A stretch of 64,000 nucleotides of DNA from an uncultured Schlesneria sp. (GTDB lineage Bacteria > Planctomycetota > Planctomycetia > Planctomycetales > Planctomycetaceae), in the NCBI GenBank assembly GCA_903871875.1, contig CAIQIR010000011.1:1-64000 (forward strand), read 5' to 3'. Position numbers and translations under genes: made by a program. Positions 47,162-55,815 of this stretch are shown piece by piece (positions within the stretch are counted from its first letter, which is position 1; every line of letters begins with the position of its first letter). The notes under the pieces were generated by a model, which worked only from the letters and a program-made list of their open reading frames with translations, did not search any database and was not told where the DNA came from.

Positions 47162-47686
47162 ATGTTGGGGCAATTGATTCCGGTCGGCGGCGGTGACCCG
47201 ATCCCGCTGTTAAAACCGAACCTAATCGTTGGACGCAGACCAAGTTGTGACATTCGTCTCGACTATGCGAATGTGTCGTCCCACCATTGCCGGCTGGAAT
47301 ATATTAATGGCTATTGGCGTGCGGCCGATACCAGCCGCAACGGAACCAAAGTGAACGGTGAACGGATTGACGAAAAGTTTCTTCAACCCGGCGACACCGT
47401 TTCCTTTGCGCGTCACGTCTTCGAGATTCAATACACACCCGATCCGGACGCAGTTCCACCCGATGACGATGTGGATCCGTTCGCGATGAGCTTGCTCGAA
47501 AAAGCCGGTCTCAGCCACAACGACCGAAATAACCGAACAGGTGACTATGGGCGTTCGGGTGCCAAATCGAATTCGCGACCGGGAGCAAGCCCCCCTCAGG
47601 CGAAGCCGACCAAGCCGATGAACGGTTCCCCCGCGAAACCACCGATCGATGACGATGATCAGGCGTTGGAATGGCTGAAGGGCTAA
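47162..47686 (+). CDS. FHA-domain protein
   Basis: A 174-residue cytoplasmic protein with one N-terminal FHA domain: LIVGRRPSCDIRLD (about 21-34), SSHHCRLEY (about 40-48) and TSRNGTKVNGERI (about 58-70), including the Arg, Ser-His and Asn-Gly residues that bind phosphothreonine. The C-terminal half is acidic then Pro/Lys-rich and likely disordered. A perfect AGGAGG precedes the start. It may read phosphorylation by Ser/Thr kinases such as the one at 15346-16992, but there is no genomic link here. Confidence 0.9.
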   Translation: MLGQLIPVGGGDPIPLLKPNLIVGRRPSCDIRLDYANVSSHHCRLEYINGYWRAADTSRNGTKVNGERIDEKFLQPGDTVSFARHVFEIQYTPDPDAVPPDDDVDPFAMSLLEKAGLSHNDRNNRTGDYGRSGAKSNSRPGASPPQAKPTKPMNGSPAKPPIDDDDQALEWLKG

Positions 47687-47855
47687 GTCCCGGTCGAAAG
47701 CGTTCCTCCTGCTTTGGATTCTGGCTACAATTCCGCCGATTGTTACTTTGCCTGACGATCAATCAAAATCGGCTGTGGATTGACGCAGGCTGTTTCGTGT
47801 CGGAACCCGCAAGGATTTCGCGCGACGCCTGAAACCGACCTTCGACAAAAGCCTG

Positions 47856-49136
47856 ATGAACGGCCGCGGACTCAAGATGCCTGATCCATTTTCAACGCTT
47901 TCACCTGTACGGGTTCGTGAATGGTTTGCGAATCTTCCCAAGGATGACTTTGCCGGACAGCGGGTGCTGCTGATCATCCCGGATGCCACTCGGACAGCTC
48001 CCCTGCCGTTGTTATTTGACGCGCTCTTCAAGGAAGTCCGACCTCACTGTCTGGATTTGGATGTGCTGGTCGCCTTGGGAACCCATCCGCCGATGTCGGA
48101 TGCCCAAATTGCCAAGCTGCTGGGAATTGATGACAATGAGCGACGCCGATTGTTCTATCAATTGCGAGTCTTCAATCACGAATGGGATCGCTCCGATCGA
48201 CTGCTGACGCTGGGCACGTTTACGAAGGACGAAACGGCGGAATTTTCCAACGGGATGCTCTCGCTTGATGTGCCGGTTCAGATCAATTCGCGCATTCAGG
48301 ACTACGACTTGTTGCTGGTGCTGGGGCCGGTGTTTCCCCACGAGGTGGTCGGGTTTTCGGGTGGTAACAAATACTTCTTTCCGGGAATCGGCGGTCCGGA
48401 CATTCTCAACTTTTTCCATTGGCTGGGCGCATTAATCACCAACGCCGAAATCATTGGCGTGAAAGATACATTGGTTCGCCGTGTGGTCGATGCGGCAGCA
48501 GCGATGATTCCGCAAGCACGACGCGCTATCACCTTTGTCGTGTCGTCCGATTGCAGCTTGCATGGGATGTTCTACGGGACTCCCGAATCGGCCTGGAATG
48601 AAGCGGCCGATTTGTCGAATCAATTGCATATTAAACGCTGTGATAAACCTTTCCAGCAAATTCTTTCTTGCGCCCCCCCGATGTATGACGAACTATGGGT
48701 GGCGGGGAAATGCATGTACAAGATGGAACCGGTCGTTGCAGATGGGGGCGAACTGATCATCTACGCCCCGCACATGCACGAGGTCTCGGTCACTCATGGC
48801 AAGTTGATCGAACAGGTCGGATATCACGTACGCGACTATTTCACGAAGCAATGGGATCGGTTTAAGGACATCCCCTGGGGAGTGCTGGCCCATTCAACCC
48901 ACGTACGCGGTGGTGGCACCTACGAGGACGGAGTCGAAGTGCCCCGGGTTCGAGTGACTTTGGCCAGCGGCATCTCGCCGGAGACCTGTGAACGCATCAA
49001 TTTAGGTTATCGTGATCCCGCGTCAATCGATATCGAATCCTTTGCCAATCGTGAAGACGAAGGTATCTTGCTGGTCCGCAAGTCGGGTGAATATTTGTAT
49101 CGCCTGAATGAAACTTCGGCGGAATCTCGCAAGTAG
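47856..49136 (+). CDS. LarA-like (DUF2088) nickel-pincer racemase family protein
   Basis: A 426-residue protein similar to lactate racemase LarA and related racemases/epimerases. Visible are the N-terminal LLIIPDATRTAPLPLLFDAL, the conserved LVALGTHPPMSDAQ (about 67-80), NHEWDRSD (about 108-115) and the second His region FPHEVVGFSGGNKYFFPGIG. The His residues match those used to bind the nickel-pincer cofactor. LarB/C/E cofactor genes are not in this window, so cofactor supply must be elsewhere. The substrate is uncertain. The alternative start at 47877 is also possible. Confidence 0.8.
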   Translation: MNGRGLKMPDPFSTLSPVRVREWFANLPKDDFAGQRVLLIIPDATRTAPLPLLFDALFKEVRPHCLDLDVLVALGTHPPMSDAQIAKLLGIDDNERRRLFYQLRVFNHEWDRSDRLLTLGTFTKDETAEFSNGMLSLDVPVQINSRIQDYDLLLVLGPVFPHEVVGFSGGNKYFFPGIGGPDILNFFHWLGALITNAEIIGVKDTLVRRVVDAAAAMIPQARRAITFVVSSDCSLHGMFYGTPESAWNEAADLSNQLHIKRCDKPFQQILSCAPPMYDELWVAGKCMYKMEPVVADGGELIIYAPHMHEVSVTHGKLIEQVGYHVRDYFTKQWDRFKDIPWGVLAHSTHVRGGGTYEDGVEVPRVRVTLASGISPETCERINLGYRDPASIDIESFANREDEGILLVRKSGEYLYRLNETSAESRK

Positions 49137-49325
49137 TACAGTGCCAGAGGATGGCCGCGAACGGGCCGAAAACGATGATTTTGAACTCCGCGGCTTGGAG
49201 TCAGAGCCCGTTTCGACCAGAATAGCGGCTCTTCGGGAACTGGTACCGATTACGGTTATCTCAATCGACGAGTTCCTGGACGATTCCACGACAGCTCGCC
49301 AATTGTTTCAGATTGTATTTTTTCT

Positions 49326-49682
49326 ATGTCGCGAATTTTGCTGAAATCGAAGATTCACCGGGCGACGGTGACAGACGCTCAACTCCATTACGAGGGAAGC
49401 GTGACGATCGACTATGATTTGATGGTCGCCGCCAATATCGTTGAATACGAGCAGGTGCATATTTACGACGTCAACAATGGCAATCGTCTGATTACTTACG
49501 CCATTCGCGGTGCAGCGGCGAGTGGTACGATTTGCATCAACGGGGCAGGAGCCCATCTGGTTTCGCCTGGCGATCTGGTCATCATCTGTGCCTATGCACA
49601 GTTTGAAGAAAGCGAAGTGGCCAACCATCGGCCGCCCGTTATTCACGTCGACGCACAGAATCGCCAAATACCGAAAATGTAA
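49326..49682 (+). CDS. panD: Aspartate 1-decarboxylase
   Basis: A 118-residue pyruvoyl enzyme that makes beta-alanine from aspartate for pantothenate and CoA. The self-cleavage site is the Gly24-Ser25 bond in YEGSVTID; Lys9, Arg54 and Tyr58 sit at the positions seen in the E. coli enzyme. The length is typical. The start has no Shine-Dalgarno site (T-rich leader TTTTTTCT). It stands 189 bases after the LarA-like gene. Confidence 0.95.
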   Translation: MSRILLKSKIHRATVTDAQLHYEGSVTIDYDLMVAANIVEYEQVHIYDVNNGNRLITYAIRGAAASGTICINGAGAHLVSPGDLVIICAYAQFEESEVANHRPPVIHVDAQNRQIPKM

Positions 49683-49720
49683 CGGTTGGGCAAACTCGAT
49701 AGAGCTAATCGAACTGCGTT

Positions 49721-49759
49721 GTCAACATGGTTGACATTCCCTCGGTGGCGGTCTAGTTT
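49721..49759 (+). promoter_or_regulatory. Promoter with overlapping palindrome, sugar isomerase gene
   Basis: TTGACA (49731-49736), a 17-base spacer and TAGTTT (49754-49759), 54 bases before the start at 49813. The palindrome GTCAAC-ATG-GTTGAC (49721-49735) overlaps the -35, the layout of a repressor operator. Confidence 0.5.
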
Positions 49760-49812
49760 CGTGCGAGAATTCTGGCTTTTTTGCTCGTTTATCCTCTTGA
49801 AAGGCATTTCCG

Positions 49813-50808
49813 ATGGGCCGTCCCGTTACTTTGTTCACCGGCCAATGGGCAGACTTGAAACTCGAAGAGGTTTGCAAAAAAGCCAAGGATTTCGGCTACG
49901 ACGGATTGGAATTGGCCTGCTGGGGTGATCACTTCGAGGTCGACAAAGCGCTTTCGGACGACACCTATTGTGCGCGGAAGCGAGAGCTGCTCGAAAAATA
50001 CGATCTGCAGGTCTTTGCGATCTCCAACCATTTGGTTGGCCAAGCCGTGCTCGACAAAATCGATGCTCGTCACAAAAGCATTGTGCCAGCCTACGTTTGG
50101 GGTGACGGCAAGCCTGAGGGCGTGAATCAACGAGCCATCGAAGAGATGAAGAATACCGCCCGTGCCGCCCAGCGGTTCGGGATCGGTATCGTCAACGGCT
50201 TTACCGGTTCGAGCGTCTGGCATCTGATTTACGATTTCCCGCCGACTCCCAAGTCGATGTACGACGATGGGTTCAAGTTGCTGGCGGATCGTTGGAACCC
50301 CATTCTGGACGTGTTCCAGGAATGTGGTATCAAGTTCGCGTTAGAAGTTCATCCGACCGAAATTGCGTTCGATATCTATTCGGCCGAGCGAGCGATCGAA
50401 GCACTGGGTGGACGTGAAGAGTTTGGGTTTAACTTCGATCCCAGCCATTTGATCTGGCAAGGTGTCGATCCCGCCGAATTCATCCGTTACTTCCCCAGCC
50501 GAATCTATCACGTTCATATGAAGGATGCCAAAGTCACGTTGAACGGGCGATCGGGCATTCTGTCCAGCCACTTGTCCTTCGGTGATCCAAGACGCGGTTG
50601 GGATTTCCGCAGCGTGGGCCGTGGCGGGGTTAATTTTGAAGAAGTTATCCGAGCTTTGAACGCCGCGAAATACGCCGGTCCCTTGTCAGTCGAGTGGGAA
50701 GACAGCGGAATGGATCGCGAACATGGTGCGCGTGAATCGTGCCAGTACGTCAAGAATATTGACTTCGCACCGTCCGGCCGCGCTTTCGACGCCGCGTTCG
50801 CCGAGTAG
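49813..50808 (+). CDS. Sugar-phosphate isomerase/epimerase (xylose-isomerase-like TIM barrel)
   Basis: A 331-residue cytoplasmic enzyme. It carries the metal-site pattern of this superfamily: Glu in [13 protein letters not shown], Asp/His in [14 protein letters not shown], His in YHVHMKD, and a final acidic site [14 protein letters not shown]. The family interconverts sugars such as inosose, tagatose, hydroxypyruvate relatives; the substrate here is open. It has its own promoter with a palindromic operator-like site, which suggests substrate induction. Confidence 0.88.
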   Translation: MGRPVTLFTGQWADLKLEEVCKKAKDFGYDGLELACWGDHFEVDKALSDDTYCARKRELLEKYDLQVFAISNHLVGQAVLDKIDARHKSIVPAYVWGDGKPEGVNQRAIEEMKNTARAAQRFGIGIVNGFTGSSVWHLIYDFPPTPKSMYDDGFKLLADRWNPILDVFQECGIKFALEVHPTEIAFDIYSAERAIEALGGREEFGFNFDPSHLIWQGVDPAEFIRYFPSRIYHVHMKDAKVTLNGRSGILSSHLSFGDPRRGWDFRSVGRGGVNFEEVIRALNAAKYAGPLSVEWEDSGMDREHGARESCQYVKNIDFAPSGRAFDAAFAE

Positions 50809-50833
50809 CCAGGCGGGCAATGATCGTCGCTTT

Positions 50834-50893
50834 TCCCTTCGTCGCTTCTGTTGAGAATTTCGATTCCAACCGAAGTCAACGAAGGGATTTTTT
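50834..50893 (+). terminator. Terminator after sugar isomerase gene
   Basis: TCCCTTCGT (50834-50842) pairs with ACGAAGGGA (50879-50887), followed directly by TTTTTT. The loop is long (36 bases) and may hold smaller stems. The T run supports intrinsic termination on the plus strand. Confidence 0.5.
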
Positions 50894-50926
50894 CGTTCCT
50901 GCCCTGAAAGAACATCCCCCGCTTGT

Positions 50927-51889
50927 TCAGGCCGCTTCGCGTCGTTGATTGTCGTCCGTATGGCGACGATCCGATGGCTGGCGAGAATGCTGAGTCTGAA
51001 GGTACGCATTTTCGAGATCATCCAGCGCAAGTCCCATATGATGGACCTCTTCGGCGAGATAGTCGATGCGCCACGCCACTTCAGAAATCGTTTGTTCCAT
51101 GCCGCTGGAGATCAGCGTGACGACGCCCAAAAATAGCAGCATTTGACCGATGGCAGCCGTCAGCCAGCCAGTTGGCAAATACTGAGGTGGGCCGCCGAAA
51201 TAGCTCCACATGGCCAGCACGGTGCCGCAAGTCAACAGGGCGACGCCACTGTAGGCACAAAGTTGACCGGCCACGGCTGACCATGTCGACCGCGGTCGTG
51301 GGGGATGTGGCAGGGCATCATGGGGAACGTAGTCATGTGTCAAGCCGGAATGTGGTTCGGCCGTCCGGGGATCTTGTGGTTGCTGATGTTGCATCTGCCC
51401 CGCGGGAACAGTTGATTCTGCCGCGCGTGAAGCAGAACCGTTTTCTCCGAGTCGTGGCGGAGTTGAAAACTCATCTCGTCCATTCAGGGGAAGAACCAAC
51501 GCCGAGTTCGATGATTCGTTCATCGCTGCCAAAAACGGATCGGACGGCGAGGGAACCGACGATCGGGGCAGATCGAATCGCAAATCAGAATTTGAACCGG
51601 TGAGTCCCGTGGAGGTTTTCGATTTTGCAAACGAACCCGCGGACGCCACCGAAGAGGGGGAGTCGAGCAAGTTATTGGCCGACCAGCGAGCGAGCAATTC
51701 ACGTGCGTCGCGTTCGGCTTCCGCCGTCACCGGAGCCGTGGAGATTTGCGGTATTGCACCGGCGGCGACGCCCAATTCGGTTCGACAACGAGCACATAGC
51801 ATCCGTCGATTGTCCGTGGACAATTCGGCTGCGACATCGGCCCGGCAAGAAGGGCACCACATCGGCTCGGTCTCACAAGGGAAAGTCAT
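50927..51889 (-). CDS. Zinc-ribbon protein with two C-terminal membrane segments
   Basis: A 320-residue protein that starts with a zinc ribbon (MWCPSCRADV and MLCARCRTEL; Cys12, 15, 32, 35). A long, polar, probably disordered middle (about 45-205) leads to two membrane segments (about 218-238 and 250-270) and a helical C-terminal tail. The ATG at 51889 or 51862 is likely; the frame continues upstream to 52222 only because no stop intervenes, overlapping the leader and start of the divergent gene. It resembles small planctomycetal proteins of unknown role; the zinc ribbon suggests binding to a protein or nucleic acid. Confidence 0.7.
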   Translation of the reverse strand: MTFPCETEPMWCPSCRADVAAELSTDNRRMLCARCRTELGVAAGAIPQISTAPVTAEAERDARELLARWSANNLLDSPSSVASAGSFAKSKTSTGLTGSNSDLRFDLPRSSVPSPSDPFLAAMNESSNSALVLPLNGRDEFSTPPRLGENGSASRAAESTVPAGQMQHQQPQDPRTAEPHSGLTHDYVPHDALPHPPRPRSTWSAVAGQLCAYSGVALLTCGTVLAMWSYFGGPPQYLPTGWLTAAIGQMLLFLGVVTLISSGMEQTISEVAWRIDYLAEEVHHMGLALDDLENAYLQTQHSRQPSDRRHTDDNQRREAA

Positions 51890-52097
51890 GAAGGGGGAAT
51901 ACGATTCGAAGGAATGGCGTAGACCGTTCCTTGTTGCGCGGAAGCTATATCGGCATTCCGATTCCTGCAAGACCGACTTAACGCCCTTGCGGGATGTGCT
52001 TCCAATTCCTCTTAAATTAAAGTCCCTCGGTTCAGACTTCGATGGATTCGAGATAGACCACCATTCTGACCTGATGATCCGTAAGCCCGGATGAGCC

Positions 52098-52673
52098 ATG
52101 ACCACCGCATCCGTCACCGATTCGCGGCCAGAGACCATTTCCGGGTTGGCGATTTCCCTGGCGTTTTGGCTGACCTTGTTGATGGCTGCGGCATTGTTTG
52201 CCGCTGTGGCTCTTTCGCCCAAGCTGGCTGTGTATTTGCAGTTGAGGAGTCAATTCGACGCAAATCAATTCAAATTGGTTTCGGCCGAACGTCAGGCGGA
52301 ACATCTTCAGAGAGTGATCAATGCGATTCGTAATGATAAGGACTTTGCGTCGGAACTGACCCGTGTCGAATTTGATGCGGTCCGTCCCGGTGAGGAAGTG
52401 CTGCCGGTCGACGATGCTCTTGAGCTGGATGGCCGTCGAATCATCGCACCGACGCCTCCTCCAGTGCCTATTCCTGTCTGGTACGAACCGGGCGTGCGAT
52501 ACGTCGCGAGTGAAAGTTCGCTACGGACGTCGCTGCTGGCCAGCGCCGCGCTGCTCGTGGTGGTTTCGTTTGCCATGCTGCAACCGGCCGGTGCCCAACA
52601 AGTTTCGTCAGGTGTACGTGGCTGCCATTCGTTCTGGCACGGCATCCTCAATCGGTACATCCGTCAACCCTGA
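52098..52673 (+). CDS. FtsB/DivIC-like bitopic protein
   Basis: A 191-residue protein. Membrane segment about 18-40, then a helical coiled-coil-like region (about 43-80: YLQLRSQFDANQFKLVSAER) and the motif TRVEFDAVRPGEEVLPV (about 88-104). This resembles the conserved end of FtsB/DivIC septum-formation initiators (...R-x-x-x-x-x-v-x-P-G-E-x-v...). A proline-rich linker and a second membrane segment (about 143-161) follow, which is not typical. In FtsZ-containing bacteria FtsB/DivIC work with FtsL and FtsQ/DivIB in the divisome; most Planctomycetes lack FtsZ, so its role is open. Alternative: an unrelated coiled-coil membrane protein. Confidence 0.65.
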   Translation: MTTASVTDSRPETISGLAISLAFWLTLLMAAALFAAVALSPKLAVYLQLRSQFDANQFKLVSAERQAEHLQRVINAIRNDKDFASELTRVEFDAVRPGEEVLPVDDALELDGRRIIAPTPPPVPIPVWYEPGVRYVASESSLRTSLLASAALLVVVSFAMLQPAGAQQVSSGVRGCHSFWHGILNRYIRQP

Positions 52674-52961
52674 TAGCTTCGTTCTGATTGCGAGGCTCGA
52701 GTCTGCCGATGGATGTGACCGTTGTCGGCCGTCATAATCGGGAATCAAAGAGAAACAGTGTTCGAGGATTGCGCACCCAGTCGATCATGGATCGGTGGAT
52801 GTTGCCGATTCTGGGCTTCACGCACTGGGTGGCCTTCAATCGTGCGGCAGCGGCCAAAGTGTTAGGGAACGCGCCATTTCAGGGGCGATATCCCGACTAC
52901 GCGGGGTGGCGAAACTACCCTCGATTCATCGCCGCAAATGTCAACGCGAGAGGGCGTGCAC

Positions 52962-53396
52962 ATGTCCGACAACCAGTCGTCGACGATGGATTTCGTCCGT
53001 GAACTTCGCCTGCGTCAGTGGGCACGACAACATTTTGTGCCAGCCGATGCTCGACGATCCACTTGGCACCCTGTCGTTCTTGATGAGATGCATCGTCGTG
53101 ATCAAGAACTGTCTGACAGTGCTCGCCGCACCGAATTGACCACGCCACCTTCGGAACCAGTGCCGGAATCCTCTCTTCAAGAACACGATGACAGACCACA
53201 GTTGGGTTCAGATGTGGATATGATGCCGGCCAACGATTATCGAACCGGGTCTGGCGCTGCGTTTGTGCCGTTGGCTCCCAGTGGTCCCTGGCGATTTGAC
53301 GCAGCCACGGCCGAAGTGCCGAAGCCACATCTGCGGATGAATTCGACTCAGTTGCCGCATTCTTCGTATGCCTCCCCGTCTTTCGGTTTTTACTAA
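52962..53396 (+). CDS. 144-residue protein with conserved N-terminal Arg/Trp-rich motif
   Basis: Starts at ATG 52962 after GAGAGG. The N-terminal third is basic and conserved-looking: DFVRELRLRQWARQHFVP and TWHPVVLDEMHRRDQEL. I recall proteins with this kind of N terminus in Planctomycetes as unknowns. The remainder is low-complexity, Pro/Ser/Asp-rich and probably disordered, ending SPSFGFY. There is no signal peptide. Moderate confidence because of its position between other real genes on the same strand; function unknown. Confidence 0.6.
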   Translation: MSDNQSSTMDFVRELRLRQWARQHFVPADARRSTWHPVVLDEMHRRDQELSDSARRTELTTPPSEPVPESSLQEHDDRPQLGSDVDMMPANDYRTGSGAAFVPLAPSGPWRFDAATAEVPKPHLRMNSTQLPHSSYASPSFGFY

Positions 53397-53638
53397 GATA
53401 CCTCTTGGCTGGTTCGGCAGATTCTGCGAGAATTTCATCCGTAGCGGATCGAGACTCTTATCTTACTGCGGTCGTTTGATGTTTGGTCGGGAAGTACGCG
53501 GATAGTGGCTAAAGCCTGCAATTCGTGAGTGTTTCTTGATCTTTCCGGACGCGACCATGATGCCAGTCGGAAAAATTGATCGCTGAAATGGCGGAATGCC
53601 CACCCAATCCAGTCACGGAAGACGGATCGGTCCAGTCG

Positions 53639-54481
53639 ATGACTGGTCGAGGTCGGAGCGCGTACGTCTGGGCGGGATCTCGGCTCCTATTGGTGGCACT
53701 GACGCTGTCAGGCTGTCGTGGTCCGCAGCCGACAGTGGGACTGCCGGCCAAATACACGCTGGAAAACGAACATTTGACGGTGCAAAGCGACGTCAAGCTG
53801 CCCCGGAATCATGAATTGATCCGGGACTTGGGGCATTTGCGAGAAGAGATCCTTTCGATCCTCGATCTGCCGGTGCAGAAGCAACCGGTGGTCGTCTATC
53901 TGTTCGCGGACGAGAATCGTTATTCGCAATATCTGCACACGCGCTATCCGATGTTGCCGCCTCGACGAGCCTACTTCGTCGGCAGCGCCAAGGAGCTAGC
54001 GGTTTACACTTATTGGGGTGATCGAATCCAGGAAGATTTGCGACATGAATTCACGCATGGAGTCCTGCACGCGACACTGAAGGATGTGCCGCTGTGGTTG
54101 GACGAGGGTTTGGCGGAATACTTTGAAGTCACCAGTCAGCCCGCCGGGATGAACCGAGATTATGCGATGAATCTTGCCGCTGGCATCGCCTCAGGCTGGA
54201 AGCCCGACCTTGACCGGCTGGAAAGTCTTGAGGCGGTCGATCAAATGCAAAAAGCGGATTATCAAGAGTCCTGGGCGTGGGTTCATTTTCTGCTGAACCA
54301 TAATGAGGATTCGCATGCGGTGTTGACCGGTTACCTGCGTGAACTGCGCACCACATCGCAACCCGGAAAGCTGTCGACTCGACTTCGTGCGTCGATTCCC
54401 GTTGCCGACAGCCGATTTCTCAATTATGCCGCCGGACTGACAGATGGTCTGATTCGTGTTGGACGGATCGAAGCCAAGTGA
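53639..54481 (+). CDS. Lipoprotein zinc peptidase, DUF1570-like
   Basis: A 280-residue protein. Lipobox LTLSGC (Cys26) after a hydrophobic segment points to a lipoprotein. The catalytic motif HEFTH is at 136-140, with the third ligand candidate Glu160 in WLDEGLAEYFEV, as in gluzincin peptidases (peptidase MA-like/DUF1570). A frame continues upstream to 53576, but the ATG at 53639 yields a short, normal signal. It acts presumably in the periplasm. Single gene. Confidence 0.83.
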   Translation: MTGRGRSAYVWAGSRLLLVALTLSGCRGPQPTVGLPAKYTLENEHLTVQSDVKLPRNHELIRDLGHLREEILSILDLPVQKQPVVVYLFADENRYSQYLHTRYPMLPPRRAYFVGSAKELAVYTYWGDRIQEDLRHEFTHGVLHATLKDVPLWLDEGLAEYFEVTSQPAGMNRDYAMNLAAGIASGWKPDLDRLESLEAVDQMQKADYQESWAWVHFLLNHNEDSHAVLTGYLRELRTTSQPGKLSTRLRASIPVADSRFLNYAAGLTDGLIRVGRIEAK

Positions 54482-54783
54482 CGCGGCGATCGTCTGTATC
54501 GAATGAGTGATTACGAACCGTTGCTTCGTTCGCGCGATGAATGGTCATTGGGGCTTGAGCACGAACGGTGGGACTGCGGCAATCTGTAACTCTTGTGGTC
54601 TCGCAGTATTCTGAGAACTGCGTTTCGACTGGCGGCAGAATCGCGTTTCGCTTGTTTCGCGGCGTTCACTTCAGTCCAATCAGTGGTCATAGCCATGTCT
54701 TTCTGTTGAGGTTCGAGACCTCATCGACCACGGTCCGAGAAACAGATGTGTTTGTCTGGATCCTGATCGTGAAGGAGTTTCTC
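54482..54783. other. Intergenic region before the hydrolase
   Basis: A frame runs through it into the hydrolase, but it has no signal-peptide or domain features and the real start is at 54784. Only the ribosome-binding site AAGGAG at about 54772-54777 is recognisable. Confidence 0.4.
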
Positions 54784-55773
54784 ATGTCGTTCTCAATCTT
54801 GTCTGCATGCCCGGTGGCGCTGATTCTGTTGGTCGCTGGTCCGATTCTGGCCGACGACTTTGCGTGGCCCAAAAAGACTTACACCTATAAAACGGTCGAC
54901 GAAACGAAAATCCAGGCCGATTTCTACCGCCCCGACGACCAGGTTATTCGGCCACTCGTTGTCTGGATTCACGGAGGAGCTTTGATCATCGGCCATCGCG
55001 ATAGCATCCCCGGTCACATTCGCGAATTCTGTCAGAAAGAGGGCTTCGCCTGTCTGACAATCGACTACCGTCTGGCGCCGGAGGTCAAACTTCGCGCGAT
55101 CATTGAAGACCTGCGTGATGCATTTCGCTGGATTCGTGCTTCTGCCGGCAACGAACTGCGGATCAATCCCGACAAGATTGCCGTCGTGGGAGGTTCCGCG
55201 GGCGGCTATCTGACGTTAATGACGGGCATCGTGGTCAAGCCGGCACCGACAGTCCTCGTCTCTTACTACGGCTATGGTGATGTGGACGGTGACTGGTACA
55301 AGCGGCACTCTCAACACTATCGCACGACTGTGCCGCTGGTCGCCGAGGCGCTGGCCCGCGCTGCGGTTGGCAAAGAAGTGCTGACGGGAACTGACAACAA
55401 GAATCCCGCTCATCAGGGACGGTCGAGTTACTATCTTTACCTTCGCCAAAACGGACTATGGACGGAAGAGGTCACCGGATTCGACCCGAATACTCAAAAG
55501 GAGCAGCTCGATCCTTACTGTCCTGTCCGTCAGATCTCGTCGAGTTATCCTCCAACGCTGCTGATTCATGGCACTGCCGACACCGATGTCCCCTACGAAC
55601 TTTCCGTGGACATGGATCGAGCACTAACACAGCACAACATCCCGCACGAATTGTTCACTGTTCCGAACGGTAACCACGGTCTCAGTCGGCGTAATACCAC
55701 AGCCGACCCCGCAGTGATCGACAACGCCCATGCCCGAGCAGCGGAATTCATCCGCGCCGCTCTCACCAAATGA
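54784..55773 (+). CDS. Exported alpha/beta hydrolase (esterase type)
   Basis: A 329-residue protein with a signal peptide (about 1-23) and an alpha/beta hydrolase fold. Oxyanion motif HGGALI (63-68), nucleophile elbow GGSAGG with Ser138, the Asp in GTADTDVPYE and the His in NGNHGLS complete the triad. This is the BD-FAE/hormone-sensitive-lipase-like group, which often removes acyl groups from carbohydrates or small esters. The start has AAGGAG about seven bases before. Convergent with the gene that ends at 55816. Confidence 0.88.
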   Translation: MSFSILSACPVALILLVAGPILADDFAWPKKTYTYKTVDETKIQADFYRPDDQVIRPLVVWIHGGALIIGHRDSIPGHIREFCQKEGFACLTIDYRLAPEVKLRAIIEDLRDAFRWIRASAGNELRINPDKIAVVGGSAGGYLTLMTGIVVKPAPTVLVSYYGYGDVDGDWYKRHSQHYRTTVPLVAEALARAAVGKEVLTGTDNKNPAHQGRSSYYLYLRQNGLWTEEVTGFDPNTQKEQLDPYCPVRQISSSYPPTLLIHGTADTDVPYELSVDMDRALTQHNIPHELFTVPNGNHGLSRRNTTADPAVIDNAHARAAEFIRAALTK

Positions 55774-55815
55774 GAATGGGCCACGGCCACCGAGAAATTC
55801 CTGGCGAAGCGGATT

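Noticed and set aside
51600-52094. 164-residue plus-strand frame opposite the zinc-ribbon gene
   Set aside because: Lies on the opposite strand of the disordered part and leader of that gene; no ribosome-binding site and no similarity seen.
52688-53002. 104-residue frame between the FtsB-like gene and the 144-aa gene
   Set aside because: It overlaps the better supported frame starting at 52962 and has no recognisable sequence.
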